Below are positions 1 to 11,539 of a stretch of DNA of 63,326 nt, piece after piece. The position numbers and the translations under genes are program-made. Numbering within the stretch: position 1 is the stretch's first letter; each line of letters starts with the position of its first letter. Source of the stretch: Pilasporangium apinafurcum (Eukaryota; Oomycota; Peronosporomycetes; Pythiales; Pythiaceae); the NCBI GenBank assembly GCA_001600495.1, contig BCKE01000027.1, positions 343,017-406,342 of the forward strand, given 5' to 3'. The notes beneath the pieces were generated by a model. That model was given only the letters and a program-made list of their open reading frames with translations. It made no database searches and was not told where the DNA came from.

Positions 1-1
1 T

Positions 2-139
2 ATCCAGTCGCCAGTGGATGTTTCCAAGGCTTTATTAGATAAGTTGTTGAGTATGAATAAGAAGTTGAGTGTCAGTGCTAATGGTAAGACTGTTCGTCCG
101 ACGCAATCGTTGAACGGCTGTAAAATCACGACGTATTAA
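2..139 (+). CDS. Alpha-carbonic anhydrase, 3' end only (cut by window start)
   Basis: The last 45 codons and stop of a secreted alpha-carbonic anhydrase; the rest lies left of the window. The reading frame matches the C-terminus of the complete gene at 3666-4466. Over these 139 bases I count only three differences plus one ambiguous base in the other copy, and all three lie in the last 25 bases; one changes Arg to Cys four codons before the end. The 3' flanks after the stop are unrelated, so this is a duplicated gene and not simply repeated sequence. No catalytic residues fall in the visible part. Confidence 0.85.
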   Translation: MQSPVDVSKALLDKLLSMNKKLSVSANGKTVRPTQSLNGCKITTY

Positions 140-1644
140 ATGTATGGGGCTTTAATTTTTTATTTGCATGACCTCATACCCCATCGAATTGTCGTGTGTA
201 AAAGAGAAGACTTGTATGTCCTGCGTGAAAGTATGGCACGCATTAATCATATGGTCGCGTATAAACTCATTTCAATTATGGGTTTCGTTGCGTGATTGTT
301 ACGTATATTCATTGATAGTATACCTTGAATCTGACTGTTATGCCTGCCTCACACTGCCAAAGCGAGTGTGTATAGTGTGCTTTGCTGATGGCTAGACTAG
401 ACTTCTTTTGTTGTTGTGATGGTAACTGCTGCTAACGTATTTCCCATGTGTTTTGATCCGTCTCTTCCGTTGAAAAGATACTTTGATGTTAACACTATTG
501 TCGTGTTGTCACTACGATATGACGATTCATGAGATGTATTTTGGATGTGCTTGCATGATAACCACCGGATAAATAGAAAATGAAATCTGGTCTAAATGAA
601 TAGTTGGCTAGAGCAGTCAAGAGCTCGCGAGAAGATGATTGTCTTGAATGCTCTGACGCCTTCGTAAATGATGAAACTTTAGTTTTTGTTTCGGATTGTG
701 ATCCCATACAGGATTGTATGCAGCAATTTTTTTTTAATGAAATAATGCTCTCATGCTATCCCCAACAGTCAGTAGGAAGAGGTCGAACAGAACAGACTTT
801 TCAGTAGTTTACTCTAAGTGTTCTGGCAAAATGGAGCAGCCTTTTCGTTTCGTGTGGGAAGCGCTTGGTATAAGTTGGGCTTCTTTTTGCACATATGAGT
901 GGATGAGCCTGGCTCTTCGTCTCACCATTACGACTTTCATCGCTTCAATTAATTTTTTTCTCCAGCGAAATCGAACGTTGCGCTTTTTCGGCTGTCTTGA
1001 ACGCCCGTTGGTTCTGTTGAGACAAATGTATTGATAGAGGGACAAAAACAAAATCTAATCTATTACTCGCATCTTCCGGCTGTTTATCCCCAGCGGGTAT
1101 GAACTTGTTATGTGTGCTGGAAGAAAGCGCTTTCTCTGTTAATGTAGAGGCGCGCAACGTCTTCTTTGCTCGTCAAGACACAATTTCAGTCTATTCACAT
1201 CACGCTGCTTGATGTTATTCTCCTTCTTCTTGATTGTCAACAATCGAGTCATTCGCCTCTATCTTGATAGAGAAAGCAATAGCAAAGATGGAGGTTGGGT
1301 TTGTGTTTCACTTGGCTCCAAGTGCTTATTTTGAGCTGTTATTTTTCTTTCGTGGGGATTAACAGATGGGAATCAACAGCTCATTTAATGATCCTGACAG
1401 ATCAAAACTATAATAACGAGATACGGAGGTTTCGGGGGAATGAGTTCCACTCTGTGGTACTCACTTCTACATGGTGACCCGACAGATGGGAATAAGGAGA
1501 GAAGCATCCATATGTCATGGAAACTGTGGATTTTGATTTTCAATTCACAACCGTTAGCACGGTATCAAATGGATTGATCACCATATTTTCCTCATTATCC
1601 AATCTGCTTCGGAACTAACACTTCCTTTTCAAGTCCAAGAAGAA
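140..1644. other. Intergenic, no gene recognised
   Basis: About 1.5 kb between the partial carbonic anhydrase and the AA17 gene. Open frames are under 95 codons, overlap in several frames and resemble no family I know. No RNA gene or element ends were seen. The last 100 bases presumably hold the promoter of the AA17 gene. Confidence 0.5.
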
Positions 1645-2645
1645 ATGGTTTCCACTGCTAGTTTTGCCTCCGTTACTGCTGTGCTTGTGGCATGTGCCTC
1701 GCGTGTCAATGGTCATGGGTATGTCTATGATCCCAAGTCGGAATTCAGCGGCTCCGATAATTCCGCATGGATTGTGCAGATTGACCCTCAATGGGACGGA
1801 GACTGGCAAGGTAACGATGCTGCGAGTGCGACTCTTTACAAGGAACTAGCGGCAGAAAAAGGTGTCAGCAACATTCGCCAGATTCTTGACGACACATCCA
1901 TCTACGGCGCTGCGTGCGGCTTTACCTTAGCAGACGCTACACCAAAATCCATCCCCACCACCGGCGCGGCCACATTCTCTCGTGGCATTATCCATCATGT
2001 ATGGCAGATACTTGTGTTTGTTCTAACTATTCTCTTTTGGCAAGTAAATCTAATGGATATCGTTATGATAGGGTCCATGTGAAATCTGGCTGGATGACAC
2101 GCTTGTGATGCAAAATGATGATTGCATGGCAGCGTACGGTGGCGATGAGGACGTGAAATCGATCTTGCCTGTCGATTACTCTTCTTGCTCGTCGTCTGGG
2201 TGCATGCTGCGATTTTACTGGCTTGCATTCCAGGGCGTTAACGGTGAAACCGTCTGGCAAGTGTACAGTAAGTTTTGTCTGTTTTGTCATTGTACTCGGT
2301 TGAAGGCCAGCTAGCTCACTGGTTGTGCGTGTGTGTACTTGTGCAGAGGATTGCGTTCCTCTTGCAGGAAGCGGAACGAGTTCCACTGTTGCCAGTGACA
2401 GTGACTCCACTACATCAGTTTCGTCATCTCAATCGAACTCAACTACTTCAACTACTTCAACTGAATCAACTCCTACTCCGACTACCGCCACACCCACGAC
2501 GGCCCCTTCCAGTGACAATGGAGACGCCACATCCACGACGGCACCTTCCACTGACAGTGGTAACAGCAACCAATGGCCTGGCAACTGGAACAATAATGGC
2601 GGTGGCTGGAGCGGCGGCTTTGGTGGCTGGGGTGGCCGACATTAG
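1645..2645 (+). CDS. Secreted AA17-type lytic polysaccharide monooxygenase, three exons
   Basis: Predicted copper-dependent monooxygenase of the oomycete AA17 family, which oxidatively cleaves pectic polysaccharides outside the cell. Exons 1645-1998, 2072-2267 and 2347-2645 give 282 residues. A signal peptide (about 1-23) ends just before HGYV, so the mature protein begins with the His that forms the copper histidine brace. The conserved GPCEIWLDD block follows directly after intron 1, preceded by a His pair, one of which may be the second ligand. The C-terminal third is a Ser/Thr/Pro-rich linker ending in an Asn/Gly/Trp-rich tail. Compared with the pair at 47.6 and 50.0 kb this gene is more divergent and, unlike them, has introns. 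Family call is by similarity to those paralogues; ligand assignment is inference. Confidence 0.8.
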
Positions 2646-3665
2646 AAGAAACTACCTGTTGATTGCGTGAGTTTTGTCCTCGAGTTTGGATTATAATAGC
2701 AGATGGGGCGTCTGAAGTAGGCCATTAACCTGTTTGCTGCAATCCTCAACATCAATGCTTCGTATACTATCAAAGTTGAATTTACTGCGATGTTTATTTG
2801 TGCTCTGTAATCTTCTTCGTATGGTACTGAATTGGCTCACTACGCGATGCTTCGTGTCGAATTGTGTCGCTCTCTGCAAAAAACTTCTTTGTTAATTTGT
2901 ACGCCACTCACTTCTAGAGTCAACGTGATATTACAATGAGATCGATACCGAAGTATCCGAATGCGTTGTAGCTCGATCCCTTATCGTAGTGAGGAGAAGA
3001 AGATTAGAGGGTGGGATCTTCAAGGGTCAGTTAACGCCAGAGCTATCTCAAGCGCTAATGGATACAGAACGCGGTTGTATGATCTTGAATTGATTGTCTG
3101 CATTCCGGTGTTGAAAGAATTCCAGCAGACAATAGAAACTCTCTGTACCACATCGCCATAGAACAAATACAGTCAATACAGAGAGCGCAAAACATTAGGA
3201 GTCATCTACTAATAGACCAACATCAGCATATATAATTGTGATTCAAATAGTTATCGCACCATGTCCATTCTTTCCACAGCTCTTCAAATCTTCCAGAAGC
3301 TCAAATGCTCATGACATTTTTGCATTAAAATATTCACTTTATCTAGATGCATATGGCACGCTTTGTGACAAAGCAGGATCCGAAATGTGTGTACATATAG
3401 CAACAATATACGCAACTCGTCTGTTTGTGGTACATGTGTGTAATGTCGATGCAAAGCCTAGGCGTTCGCAAGTTGGAGCAAAGATCGATAGATGTGCGTG
3501 ATCAGGTCGGACAGCAACTGCTTTTTTTGATCTTGGGTGCCGTTTTTAATCACGTTGTACAAGTGTCTCTCATTTCAACCGAGGCTGCTTTTCACTTCAA
3601 TCACTTTCCAATTTACTATAAACCAAGCATGCACAATCAATCAGCCATCTGCATAGCCAACTACT
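2646..3665. other. Intergenic, no gene recognised
   Basis: About 1 kb with only short shadow frames. A TCATTTC-type initiator-like motif lies near 3570 followed by an AT-rich stretch, about 90 bases before the carbonic anhydrase start; this is a weak promoter candidate for that gene. Confidence 0.4.
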
Positions 3666-4466
3666 ATGAAGTTCTGCGCTACCCTCGCCACAATTCCCAC
3701 TTCAATTGCACTCTTATCCCTGCCAATGTCCGTCTCCGCTGCTGATGCGATTGGTCCAGCCTGGAGCTACCGTACCAACGATGCCAAAACGCTCAGTCCT
3801 GACAAGTGGGAACAAGGCTATCCAACCTGCGCTGGTAAGAACCAATCGCCCATTAACATCATGACTGAGAAGCTCCGCGGTCAAAAGAAGACCACGCCAC
3901 TCACGTTCTCGGGTGATTGCTCGTCTTTCAACCTTGTTCCACATGATGTCGCGTACAAATGGGAAGTTACGAGTTCAACCTGTAAACTCAAGCGGGGTGC
4001 TGATACGTTCTCTTTGCTGCAATTCCACCCACACATCGACTCAGAATACACCATCAACGAAAAACAACAAGACGCAGAGTTTCATTTCGTACATCAGAAG
4101 GATGATAGCAATGATTTGTTAGTCGTGGGTTTGATACTTCAACAAACCAGTGTCAGAGATCCATGGATCACCTCAGTCTTTGATAGTCTGGCGAATGTCA
4201 ACCAAAGTGTGAGAATCAACTATCCATATGCAGATGCTTTGAAGAAGGAGATGAGTGAAGGGAAGACCTTCAACTATGGTGGCAGTTTGACAACGTCTCC
4301 GTGCACGGAAGGAATGGAGTGGTGTGTTATCCAGTCGCCAGTGGATGTTTCCAAGGCTTTATTAGATAAGTTGTTGAGTATGAATAAGAAGTTGAGTGTC
4401 AGTGCTAATGGTAAGACTGTTCNTCCGACGCAATCGTTGAACGGCCGTAAAATCACGACATACTAA
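3666..4466 (+). CDS. Secreted alpha-carbonic anhydrase
   Basis: Interconverts CO2 and bicarbonate outside the cell. A single exon of 266 residues with a signal peptide (about 1-25). The zinc ligands are visible: His121 and His123 in QFHPH and His140 in AEFHF. The Glu of the SEY block and the LTTSPC substrate loop (Thr199 region) are also present. Two cysteines, in YPTC and SPC, match the disulfide of secreted family members, and a second pair sits at FSGDC and SSTC. The residue aligned with the proton-shuttle His64 appears not to be His. One base near 4423 is N, giving one unknown residue in TV-X-PTQ. The 3' end is nearly identical to the fragment at 2-139. Confidence 0.92.
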   Translation: MKFCATLATIPTSIALLSLPMSVSAADAIGPAWSYRTNDAKTLSPDKWEQGYPTCAGKNQSPINIMTEKLRGQKKTTPLTFSGDCSSFNLVPHDVAYKWEVTSSTCKLKRGADTFSLLQFHPHIDSEYTINEKQQDAEFHFVHQKDDSNDLLVVGLILQQTSVRDPWITSVFDSLANVNQSVRINYPYADALKKEMSEGKTFNYGGSLTTSPCTEGMEWCVIQSPVDVSKALLDKLLSMNKKLSVSANGKTVXPTQSLNGRKITTY

Positions 4467-5338
4467 GTGTGCGAATACATGTGTAAGTCAAGGGAGAAAT
4501 ATATAATCGATTCTCTAAATTGCATGCGAGTTAAAAACGTGAAATACGGATTAATTTATGCTGAACAACAACGATCGATCTATAGCCACATACATTGTAT
4601 CTGCTTTCATGCTAGCATGCCAATATGTCTTCATAAGAATTAAGGTCCTTTTGTTTGTATAGCAGCATTTAGTCGGGTCACAATCCTCGCGCAGAATTTT
4701 TTTGATGGGATTTCTTTCATGTCCCTCTAATTTTGGTGGAGGCGTAGAACGCTTTATCATGTAAGCGACTGGAGTCATAGAGTTGTTAGTTTGATTGCTA
4801 TTATTCTATTGATAATGATCATGAAGCTGATGACAAATAGTTCTCTAGACTTTAAGACAATACTGCCTGGGGTGAGCTTTGTGATGTCGCAGTCGTTTTC
4901 CCCTCATGAACACAATACGCTTTCCACCTTTGTCTTCGCAAGCTGAACTACAGAAATTAATATCGCCAAAGTCGCCTGTATCAGCATGTTGTATCATTTC
5001 CGAAATTGATGCCATACGATGAGACTGCCGGAAGGATTGGCAACGATTTGCTAGTGTCCTAGTGCTGAAACAAGAGTCTTTCTATCCCAGATGGCCTCGA
5101 GATTAAATGTTGTGGCTCTGAACACAGGTCCCATCAAATCCCGATTGATGTTAATATTGGTGTGAATCCTCCTTCTCTTTAACTTCCCTCCCAGACCTCC
5201 TGGTGCACAGGAACATTCTTCCTCTCAACGTAGGGTCGTCTCCATTTCATGATTGCAAACAGCACAGTGCTCGTGTTATTTTGTATTTTGCATCCTTCCC
5301 AGCAAGACCCAGTCCAAACAGCCTAACTAATCTAGTCA
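4467..5338. other. Intergenic, no gene recognised
   Basis: About 870 bases between two carbonic anhydrase genes in the same orientation. Only short frames, no similarity recognised. It should hold the 3' UTR of the left gene and the promoter of the right one. Confidence 0.4.
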
Positions 5339-6226
5339 ATGAAACTCCAGCTGATCCACGCCATAGCTTCTATTGCTGTCCTCTCCACGCCTATTGCTGC
5401 CGTGGGGATGGCGGACACCTCCGGCATACCGTGGACGTACCGCGAGTTGGATGCATTGGCGCTGAGCCCACCACAGTGGGGTGAAGGCTACCCAACCTGC
5501 TATGGAACCAGTCAGTCGCCCATTGATATCGTCACAACCGATAAGGACAGCAACGATTATAGCAATGGCCGTAAAGCTGACGATGACGATAAAGACAGTG
5601 AAGATCATGACAGCAGTGATGACAGAAAGCTCAAATCTGCTCCGCTGCGCTTTTCGGGCGATTGCAGTTTGTTGACGTTGAAGGCTAACATCGATGCATA
5701 CAAATGGGGAGCAACTGCCACCTCCACTTGCAAAGTACATCGAGGCACAGACTCATTCTCTTTGATCCAATATCATGCACATATTGGCTCGGAACACCGG
5801 ATCAACGGCGAGCAAGAGGACGCCGAAATCCATTTCGTTCATCAACTGGACGGAGGCAGTGATCTGTTGGTGATCGGGCTGATGTTGGACGGCTCTGATG
5901 ACGCGTACATTGCCTCCAATCCATGGATGGATGCAGTTTGGTCCAGTCTGTCGCATATAAATGAGACTGTGACCATTGAATCTTCCTATGCGGACGCACT
6001 GACTGCTCAGATGGGCACTAGCCGGGTTTTCAACTACGCTGGTAGTCTCACGACACCTCCATGCTCGGAAATTGTCGACTGGTGGGTCATTGGAACGCCA
6101 ATCCAAGTGTCTGAGGCACAATTAAGTAATTTGCTCACACTCACGGCTCAATTAGAAGCGACCGACAATGGCAAGGCAGCACGGCCAGTACAGCCGCTGA
6201 ATGACCGTGTGGTGAAAGCATACTAA
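5339..6226 (+). CDS. Secreted alpha-carbonic anhydrase with acidic insertion
   Basis: A 295-residue single-exon paralogue of its neighbours with a signal peptide (about 1-22). Zinc ligands are His146 and His148 (QYHAH) and His165 (AEIHF); the SLTTPPC loop is intact, so it should be active. It is about 30 residues longer than its paralogues because residues 67-99 form an Asp/Glu/Ser/Lys-rich insertion between the SPIDI strand and the FSGDC block. In the human enzyme fold this falls in a surface loop, so the insertion is probably a solvent-exposed acidic tract. The aligned His64 shuttle position is not His here. Tandem with 3666-4466. Confidence 0.92.
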   Translation: MKLQLIHAIASIAVLSTPIAAVGMADTSGIPWTYRELDALALSPPQWGEGYPTCYGTSQSPIDIVTTDKDSNDYSNGRKADDDDKDSEDHDSSDDRKLKSAPLRFSGDCSLLTLKANIDAYKWGATATSTCKVHRGTDSFSLIQYHAHIGSEHRINGEQEDAEIHFVHQLDGGSDLLVIGLMLDGSDDAYIASNPWMDAVWSSLSHINETVTIESSYADALTAQMGTSRVFNYAGSLTTPPCSEIVDWWVIGTPIQVSEAQLSNLLTLTAQLEATDNGKAARPVQPLNDRVVKAY

Positions 6227-6717
6227 TCATTAAGAATAACAGCTTGTTGCATTTAGAATAGTGCTTAGGTCATTATGAAATGAATAATGTGTTGTTTTAA
6301 TGACCTGAAATGTGCTCTTACACACATAGATGTTGACTGCCACGCAAATTATAATTGTATCTCTAGACCAGTTTGAGTAGTAGTCTTTCATCGCAATGCA
6401 CTAACTGCAAGGGTATAATCTCGTCAATAATTACCTGGAGAAGGATAGTGTGAGAACATATCCCACATAAAGATTGTACAGCAGCATATCAACAATCGGC
6501 AAGGATGTGAAGTCACCAAAACCAAATAGATCCATTCATCTGCTTTATGAGCAGGATGGGATATAAAATCATGTCCTGCAGATACCATTAATAACCAGAT
6601 ACTTGCGAAGGTACAAGGTGAAAACAAAGGGGAGACCAGTATCAGGGAGCTCACTAATACAGAATGATTTTCTAATTCATAAACAATGATAAACAATGAC
6701 GAGTGCTACTACTTTGT
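6227..6717. other. Intergenic between convergent genes
   Basis: About 490 bases joining the 3' ends of the carbonic anhydrase and the TMEM198-like gene. A minus-strand frame of 90 codons (6424-6696) resembles nothing known and is likely chance. Confidence 0.4.
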
Positions 6718-7647
6718 TTATACCACCCCGCCTGAGTACCACCGCGAAGGAGGTGGTTGCGTTGGAGGTTGGTTACTCGTATGCCTGACAGGGGAGGTCG
6801 GTGCTTCGTAGTATACAGGGTGATGCTGTGGCAGACTGTTCATCTGGCGACTGTAATAGCGTTCTTCACGCTCTCGTTTCTTCTTATATATTTGAACCAC
6901 CACACCAATGACCGTCAGCACGATAATCGCACCTAAATACGCCCACCAGACATCTCGAATCGCACCAAACCAATCCACGAACTTGTGCGATCGCCATGCT
7001 TGCCTCAAGTCTGCCCCATTGGGATAATCACCGATAAAATATCCCGCACCCGATATCAACAGCCATGCACCTGCAGCACTTGTTGTTACAATCGCCACTG
7101 GTTCCTTCCACAATTGCATCGCTAACACGCCTGCTGCTAGACCCAGCATCGTCACTAAGAAGATGAACGCTACTTCTGGGTCACTCGGATAGCACTTGTA
7201 CCCAAATAACGCGTAGATCAGCGCTGCTAACATAACTCCCCAGACACACCCAGCTACGAAAATACTACAGGCAGCTGTAATGCACCCGCAAATCAATCCA
7301 CCGACGCAAAACGATAGCCACGACATGTTGACTAGCCACATGCGGTCTCTGGTAATACTGTCTTCGATTAACCACGCGACAAGGTATCCTCCACCAATAA
7401 ACCCGCCGACAAACGTCAAAAGTCCCAGAGATTTATCTCCACCAGTGTACACGATTGCTCCAAGAAGCAAGGCAGTGATAGGGACGACGTATTTCACATT
7501 ACCGAGATCATCAGCGGTGAAAAAAACGGATTCCACGGCTTCAGTAGCGGTGTTGGTGGCGTGTGCTGTGTATATGAAGAAAATTTGACTGAACACAAGC
7601 ACGTCAAAGAGGAGTCTCGGAATGGAACTGAACGAAAAAGACGCCAT
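6718..7647 (-). CDS. TMEM198-like multi-pass membrane protein (DUF4203 / TM7S3-TM198 domain)
   Basis: A single exon of 309 residues. After an N-terminal hydrophobic signal or anchor (about 8-30) come seven to eight Gly/Ala-rich membrane segments, including LGAIVYTGG, FVGGFIGGGYLVAW and FCVGGLICGC. The glycine-rich repeat pattern and length match the TMEM198 / DUF4203 domain. A final membrane segment is followed by a basic stretch (KKKREREERYY) and a Pro/His/Tyr-rich cytosolic tail. Animal TMEM198 has been linked to Wnt co-receptor signalling, but that role cannot be carried over; the function in oomycetes is unknown. The start is the first ATG and gives a good leader. Confidence 0.75.
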   Translation of the reverse strand: MASFSFSSIPRLLFDVLVFSQIFFIYTAHATNTATEAVESVFFTADDLGNVKYVVPITALLLGAIVYTGGDKSLGLLTFVGGFIGGGYLVAWLIEDSITRDRMWLVNMSWLSFCVGGLICGCITAACSIFVAGCVWGVMLAALIYALFGYKCYPSDPEVAFIFLVTMLGLAAGVLAMQLWKEPVAIVTTSAAGAWLLISGAGYFIGDYPNGADLRQAWRSHKFVDWFGAIRDVWWAYLGAIIVLTVIGVVVQIYKKKREREERYYSRQMNSLPQHHPVYYEAPTSPVRHTSNQPPTQPPPSRWYSGGVV

Positions 7648-8128
7648 GAACGATGGCTTTGGAAATGGTAGAAGGTTCGCTGTTCGTGTGAGAGACCCAC
7701 TTGGCTCTGAGTTTTTTGGTGCACCAGTGTGTGTGCGTGGAAGAGAAGCACCTGTCGCAGCTATTGGACACTGAAGTGATTGATGAGCCCTATCATTTTT
7801 TTTCTTGAAAATGCAGGCGCTGAATTTTTGGTCGTCGTTTGTTCTGTATAGTAATTATCAATTAAAATTGTCGGTCGGTCGGAAATGCGAATGATGCAAT
7901 GGGTGCGTTATTTAATGTAGCTATTGGTTGTTTTTATATTAAAAATGTTTGAAATAACCAATAGAAAGCCGATATTTCAAGTAAACAACTTGCAATCAGA
8001 TCTTTGATTGGACAAAAAATATTTTGAGCGCAATGGATTCAACATTGTGTCATGCAGCAGATCGTGTTGGGGAATAAAGGCTACACTCATCCGTTTCCGG
8101 AATCATAGCAGTGAGGACTTTTATCACC
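7648..8128. other. Intergenic, promoter side of the TMEM198-like gene
   Basis: About 480 bases holding the presumed promoter of the minus-strand TMEM198-like gene, including CCAAT-like motifs (ACCAATAG near 7958). The left end of the Fanzor element must lie here or further left, but I could not find terminal repeats. Confidence 0.35.
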
Positions 8129-10010
8129 TCAGTTTTTGCTTTCGAGTACCAACTCGTTCTCTTTCCTCGTGAACGACTCGAGTTTCCTCCTCTTCTTCAC
8201 TTGGTCGGTGAATAGTCTCAAAATGTCTATTGCAGTGTTGATGTTACGGTCCCACAATGTGCGATGGCATTCACTATTTTTGCAGTGTCACACACCATAA
8301 AGACCGTCAGTGACAATTTTTCCGTCAAGGACGAACCCCTTCATCTTCTTCTAACAAGCACAACACAGCTTGCTCGTCCACATCAGCAACACGACATCTA
8401 AAACCAATTTTCTTCCGTAGGGTCGTTGTAGAAACAGCAATGTTGCCTTTAGCTGAGCTTGCGAAATTTGTATCTCCATAAGCGATAACGGTTCGTTTAT
8501 TACCACCTGTAAGGTTCTTGACTACCTTCTCGTACGTCTGTCGTCGACAGATGTAGGTCGGTCATCGCACCTTCTTCATTTTCTTTGATGAATACACGTC
8601 AAGAAGACGATCCAAATACACGAGACAAAATCTCACCCGTTTCAAATAGGAGACAAGGTTCGCAACTTTTGCCGAAGGAACCTTTCCATTGAAGGTTTTG
8701 ATGTCAGGCTCAGCATCAATCCACTCTTTGGTCAACTTTGTTCGTCTATGGTAGCNGCACTCTCTGTAGAAACGATCCTTCGACCAGTGGATGACTTCAT
8801 GTTTCACCTTCTCTCCTTTCGGTTTTTTCAGCGTAGCCATGCTTTCCTCTTTGTAGACAACAGCAGTAGATCTTCTTTCTTTCCGGGTCCAAACCGATGA
8901 TCCGATCTTCAAGAGAAAATGCCTCTTTGTGGGAAGCTTTGGACGGGAGATTGTCACACCAACTGACATACCGTCGGTCGAGATGAAGTGCTCAAACTTC
9001 TTTCGCTGGACTTTGGTCACAAGACCTATATTGAAATACGTGCGCCATAACTCAGCTTTGTCGGCGTAAAGCTCAACAGAGTCATTCAAAGCCTTAGCAA
9101 GTTCCTTCAGGACGATGATGTTGATCTTGATGAAAATGGGTCTGAACTGTTTCTGTGGAAGTAGAGACCAGACTCGGCAACCCTTCATCCCATCATCTAC
9201 GTGAGCTTGTATGTCTATCAGCATTGTGCGGAGAAAGGGCATGTAACATTCTGGAAAGCTCTTCAACTTGAGTGGTGGCGGTCCGATCTCGGTTCTCACT
9301 CTATCCGATAACTCCTGCATCCAAACAATCTCTTCAGTAGGGATGGGATACTTCTTGAACCTGGAGTACGCAGACATCAGGTTGGATAAGCTATGCTGAG
9401 TTTGGGTGCTTGCACGGACTAGCAGTGAGACAGCACTCTTGATTATCTTGCCTTGGTGCTTTTCAAAATAGTCACTGTTGTGAAGACGTATCTGCAGGCG
9501 CATCCACTTATACAATTGGGAGTAGAACGTCAATCGGTTGCTGACTTGGAAATTCTGCCTTGCTTGTTGAGCGATCATAACCAACATCTGACCCATGTGG
9601 GGTCTTCGTTCTGTCAGTTCATAATCCGAAGGGTGTTGTATCCTGTAAAGGTCTAGACTGGTTTCCAATTCAGGATTGGCGACCTCTCTGTTGCCGGCCA
9701 AGTTGGCTATTGCAGATGTGCATCGATTGAAAAAGTTATTATCCAATGGAGGAAGTTCTTCGCCAGCTTCCAATAATCGCAGAACATGGACAGATGCCAG
9801 CATGGATGCCTCACATGCTATTCTTGAACAAAGTCGCACAGCCTCATCAATCTTTTCCGCCATTTGTTTGTCTTTGCAAAACTTTTGCCACCCAGTCTTC
9901 ACAGTGGTGTATACACTTTGCTTTTGTCGAACTTTTCGTTCCGCAAAACCCAGGCGGGCTCTCCATTTTTTAGTGGTGTTCTCTTCAATACCGTCACTCG
10001 TTGATGCCAT
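8129..10010 (-). pseudogene. Degenerate Fanzor1-type (eukaryotic TnpB-like) RNA-guided nuclease
   Basis: A long minus-strand frame (stop at 8562-8564; first ATG at 10010; frame open to 10127) resembles Fanzor proteins of oomycete mobile elements: a helical N-terminal half, then the FISTDGMSV block. Past the stop the protein continues: the AYGDTNF block, then a VDE (RuvC-II Glu) at about 8375. There the frame shifts into TSKLCCAC, a broken zinc ribbon and DRNIN (RuvC-III Asp) near 8240, ending at 8129. I count one stop, one frameshift and two further stops. The usual RuvC-I DPG motif also seems lost (IGSSVW in its place). Fanzors are programmable DNA nucleases carried by transposons. This copy is dead. 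One base near 8756 is N. Family call from motif order, not a search. Confidence 0.8.
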
Positions 10011-11539
10011 TTTAGCACAACGTTCAAAAACAAGGACGCCTCGTAGTTGGTTTGATTTTTTGATTATGCTGTTTCTCAAAGCTGCAGTTCTTTCTATCTT
10101 GGCAAATGGTGTTGAAGCAACACTCAATGGATGACTGCTAGAATGTGAGGTGGTAAATACTTGAATTCAATACGCTTCGCTATTGAGAAGCCGGAAATGA
10201 TTCATTTAAGAGATGCCACCGAAATGAGAAACTCTCAAACTCCTGAGAAGTACCTTGTGGTGTATACTTGATTTTTCTAACTCCATATATCTTCTTTTTC
10301 CCCACTCAAGGTGTATAATTTCATTTTTCTGGAAACGCGATTGATCATCAACATGGCCTTTCAAGATGATTGCGCACGCAGCAACAGCCACCAAGGAGTC
10401 TTTCCATCCAATGAATCCTAAAGTCTACTCTCAAGGCTAAAGACTCTTGACATCAAGGATATCCTCATTTGACTAAATATCTTTGCAGCTTCTCATTCAC
10501 CTTTTCTCAGCTCCAGAAAAATCTGTATATGCCAGCTTAGCAAGTAAATCATGCATATTCCTGGTGGCGAGATTCCTTTAAGTACTTTAGGATTGATTGC
10601 AAGTTTTCAAAGTAATGCTCACCTAACAGTAAGTACATGCAATTCATTACTATCACCATATGTTATCCTCCTCCTTGCTCATATCGGCCATGATTGATCG
10701 GTTTTCCAGGTGTCCTCTACGGTTAACTTTGCCGCCATTTTCATTGGAAGATGGGGCACCGATTCTTTTCTCCCGCTCCCCATATCACATGCAAGAGCAT
10801 GATTCCCATACGTGTCTGTCCGTAACATGTTTAAATTGACAAAGTCTCCTTTGTTTCTTTACATTTCTCTCTACGTTCGACTGATTGATTGCCGATTTTG
10901 ATGGGTAGGATCGGATATAGTTCAGGTTGGAGTAGAGAAACAGAGAGTAGCTAGATTCACTCGTGCGGTTCTCATTTTTTCTGAAAAGATGACAAACTAC
11001 AATGCCCCAAAGCTATATGACGGCAACGTCTTCCCAGCCGTATGTCAGCGCATATTACAATGCCTGTCGCCCTAATGCTTTTGATTCATCGATTCAGCTA
11101 AACTCTCTGCGAAACATTTGAGAAGCACTCCGACTTACAGAAAAGATAAGGTGGGCTCATACACACTATGCTGTTATACCAATCATTGTTGTTCGCTCTG
11201 GTGCTGTATGTGGTATGCATAAAAGACACGTACCAATGAACCAACATAGCGAAATGGAAACCAGATTTATTGAAGATAATGTTCATGTGCCTGAGTTGAA
11301 CGAATCAACTGTAATCGGAGAAATGTTTAGTCGTGAAAATGATTGTTTATCCGACCGCGTGCAGACAACAGTAGGTAGTATGTACAACGAGACGAACAGC
11401 ACCACATATGCCACGAAATTTAATCAGACAATTACGAATCGTCCCATTCGGATTGATTAAAAAAACAGGGAAAACGAAAAGAGAAGCCCATGTCATACTT
11501 CTTCAGTCTTCCTTCATTGCCCTGGACTGGCAACTGTAT
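10011..11539. other. Intergenic, possible decayed coding remnant at 10206-10440
   Basis: About 1.5 kb. On the minus strand 10206-10440 an open frame (LVAVAACAII... ending HFGGIS) has protein-like composition and lies just upstream of the Fanzor in the same orientation; it could be decayed element cargo, but I recognise no family. The rest shows only short shadow frames. The stretch nearest 11540 is presumably the 3' UTR of Rab11. Confidence 0.35.
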
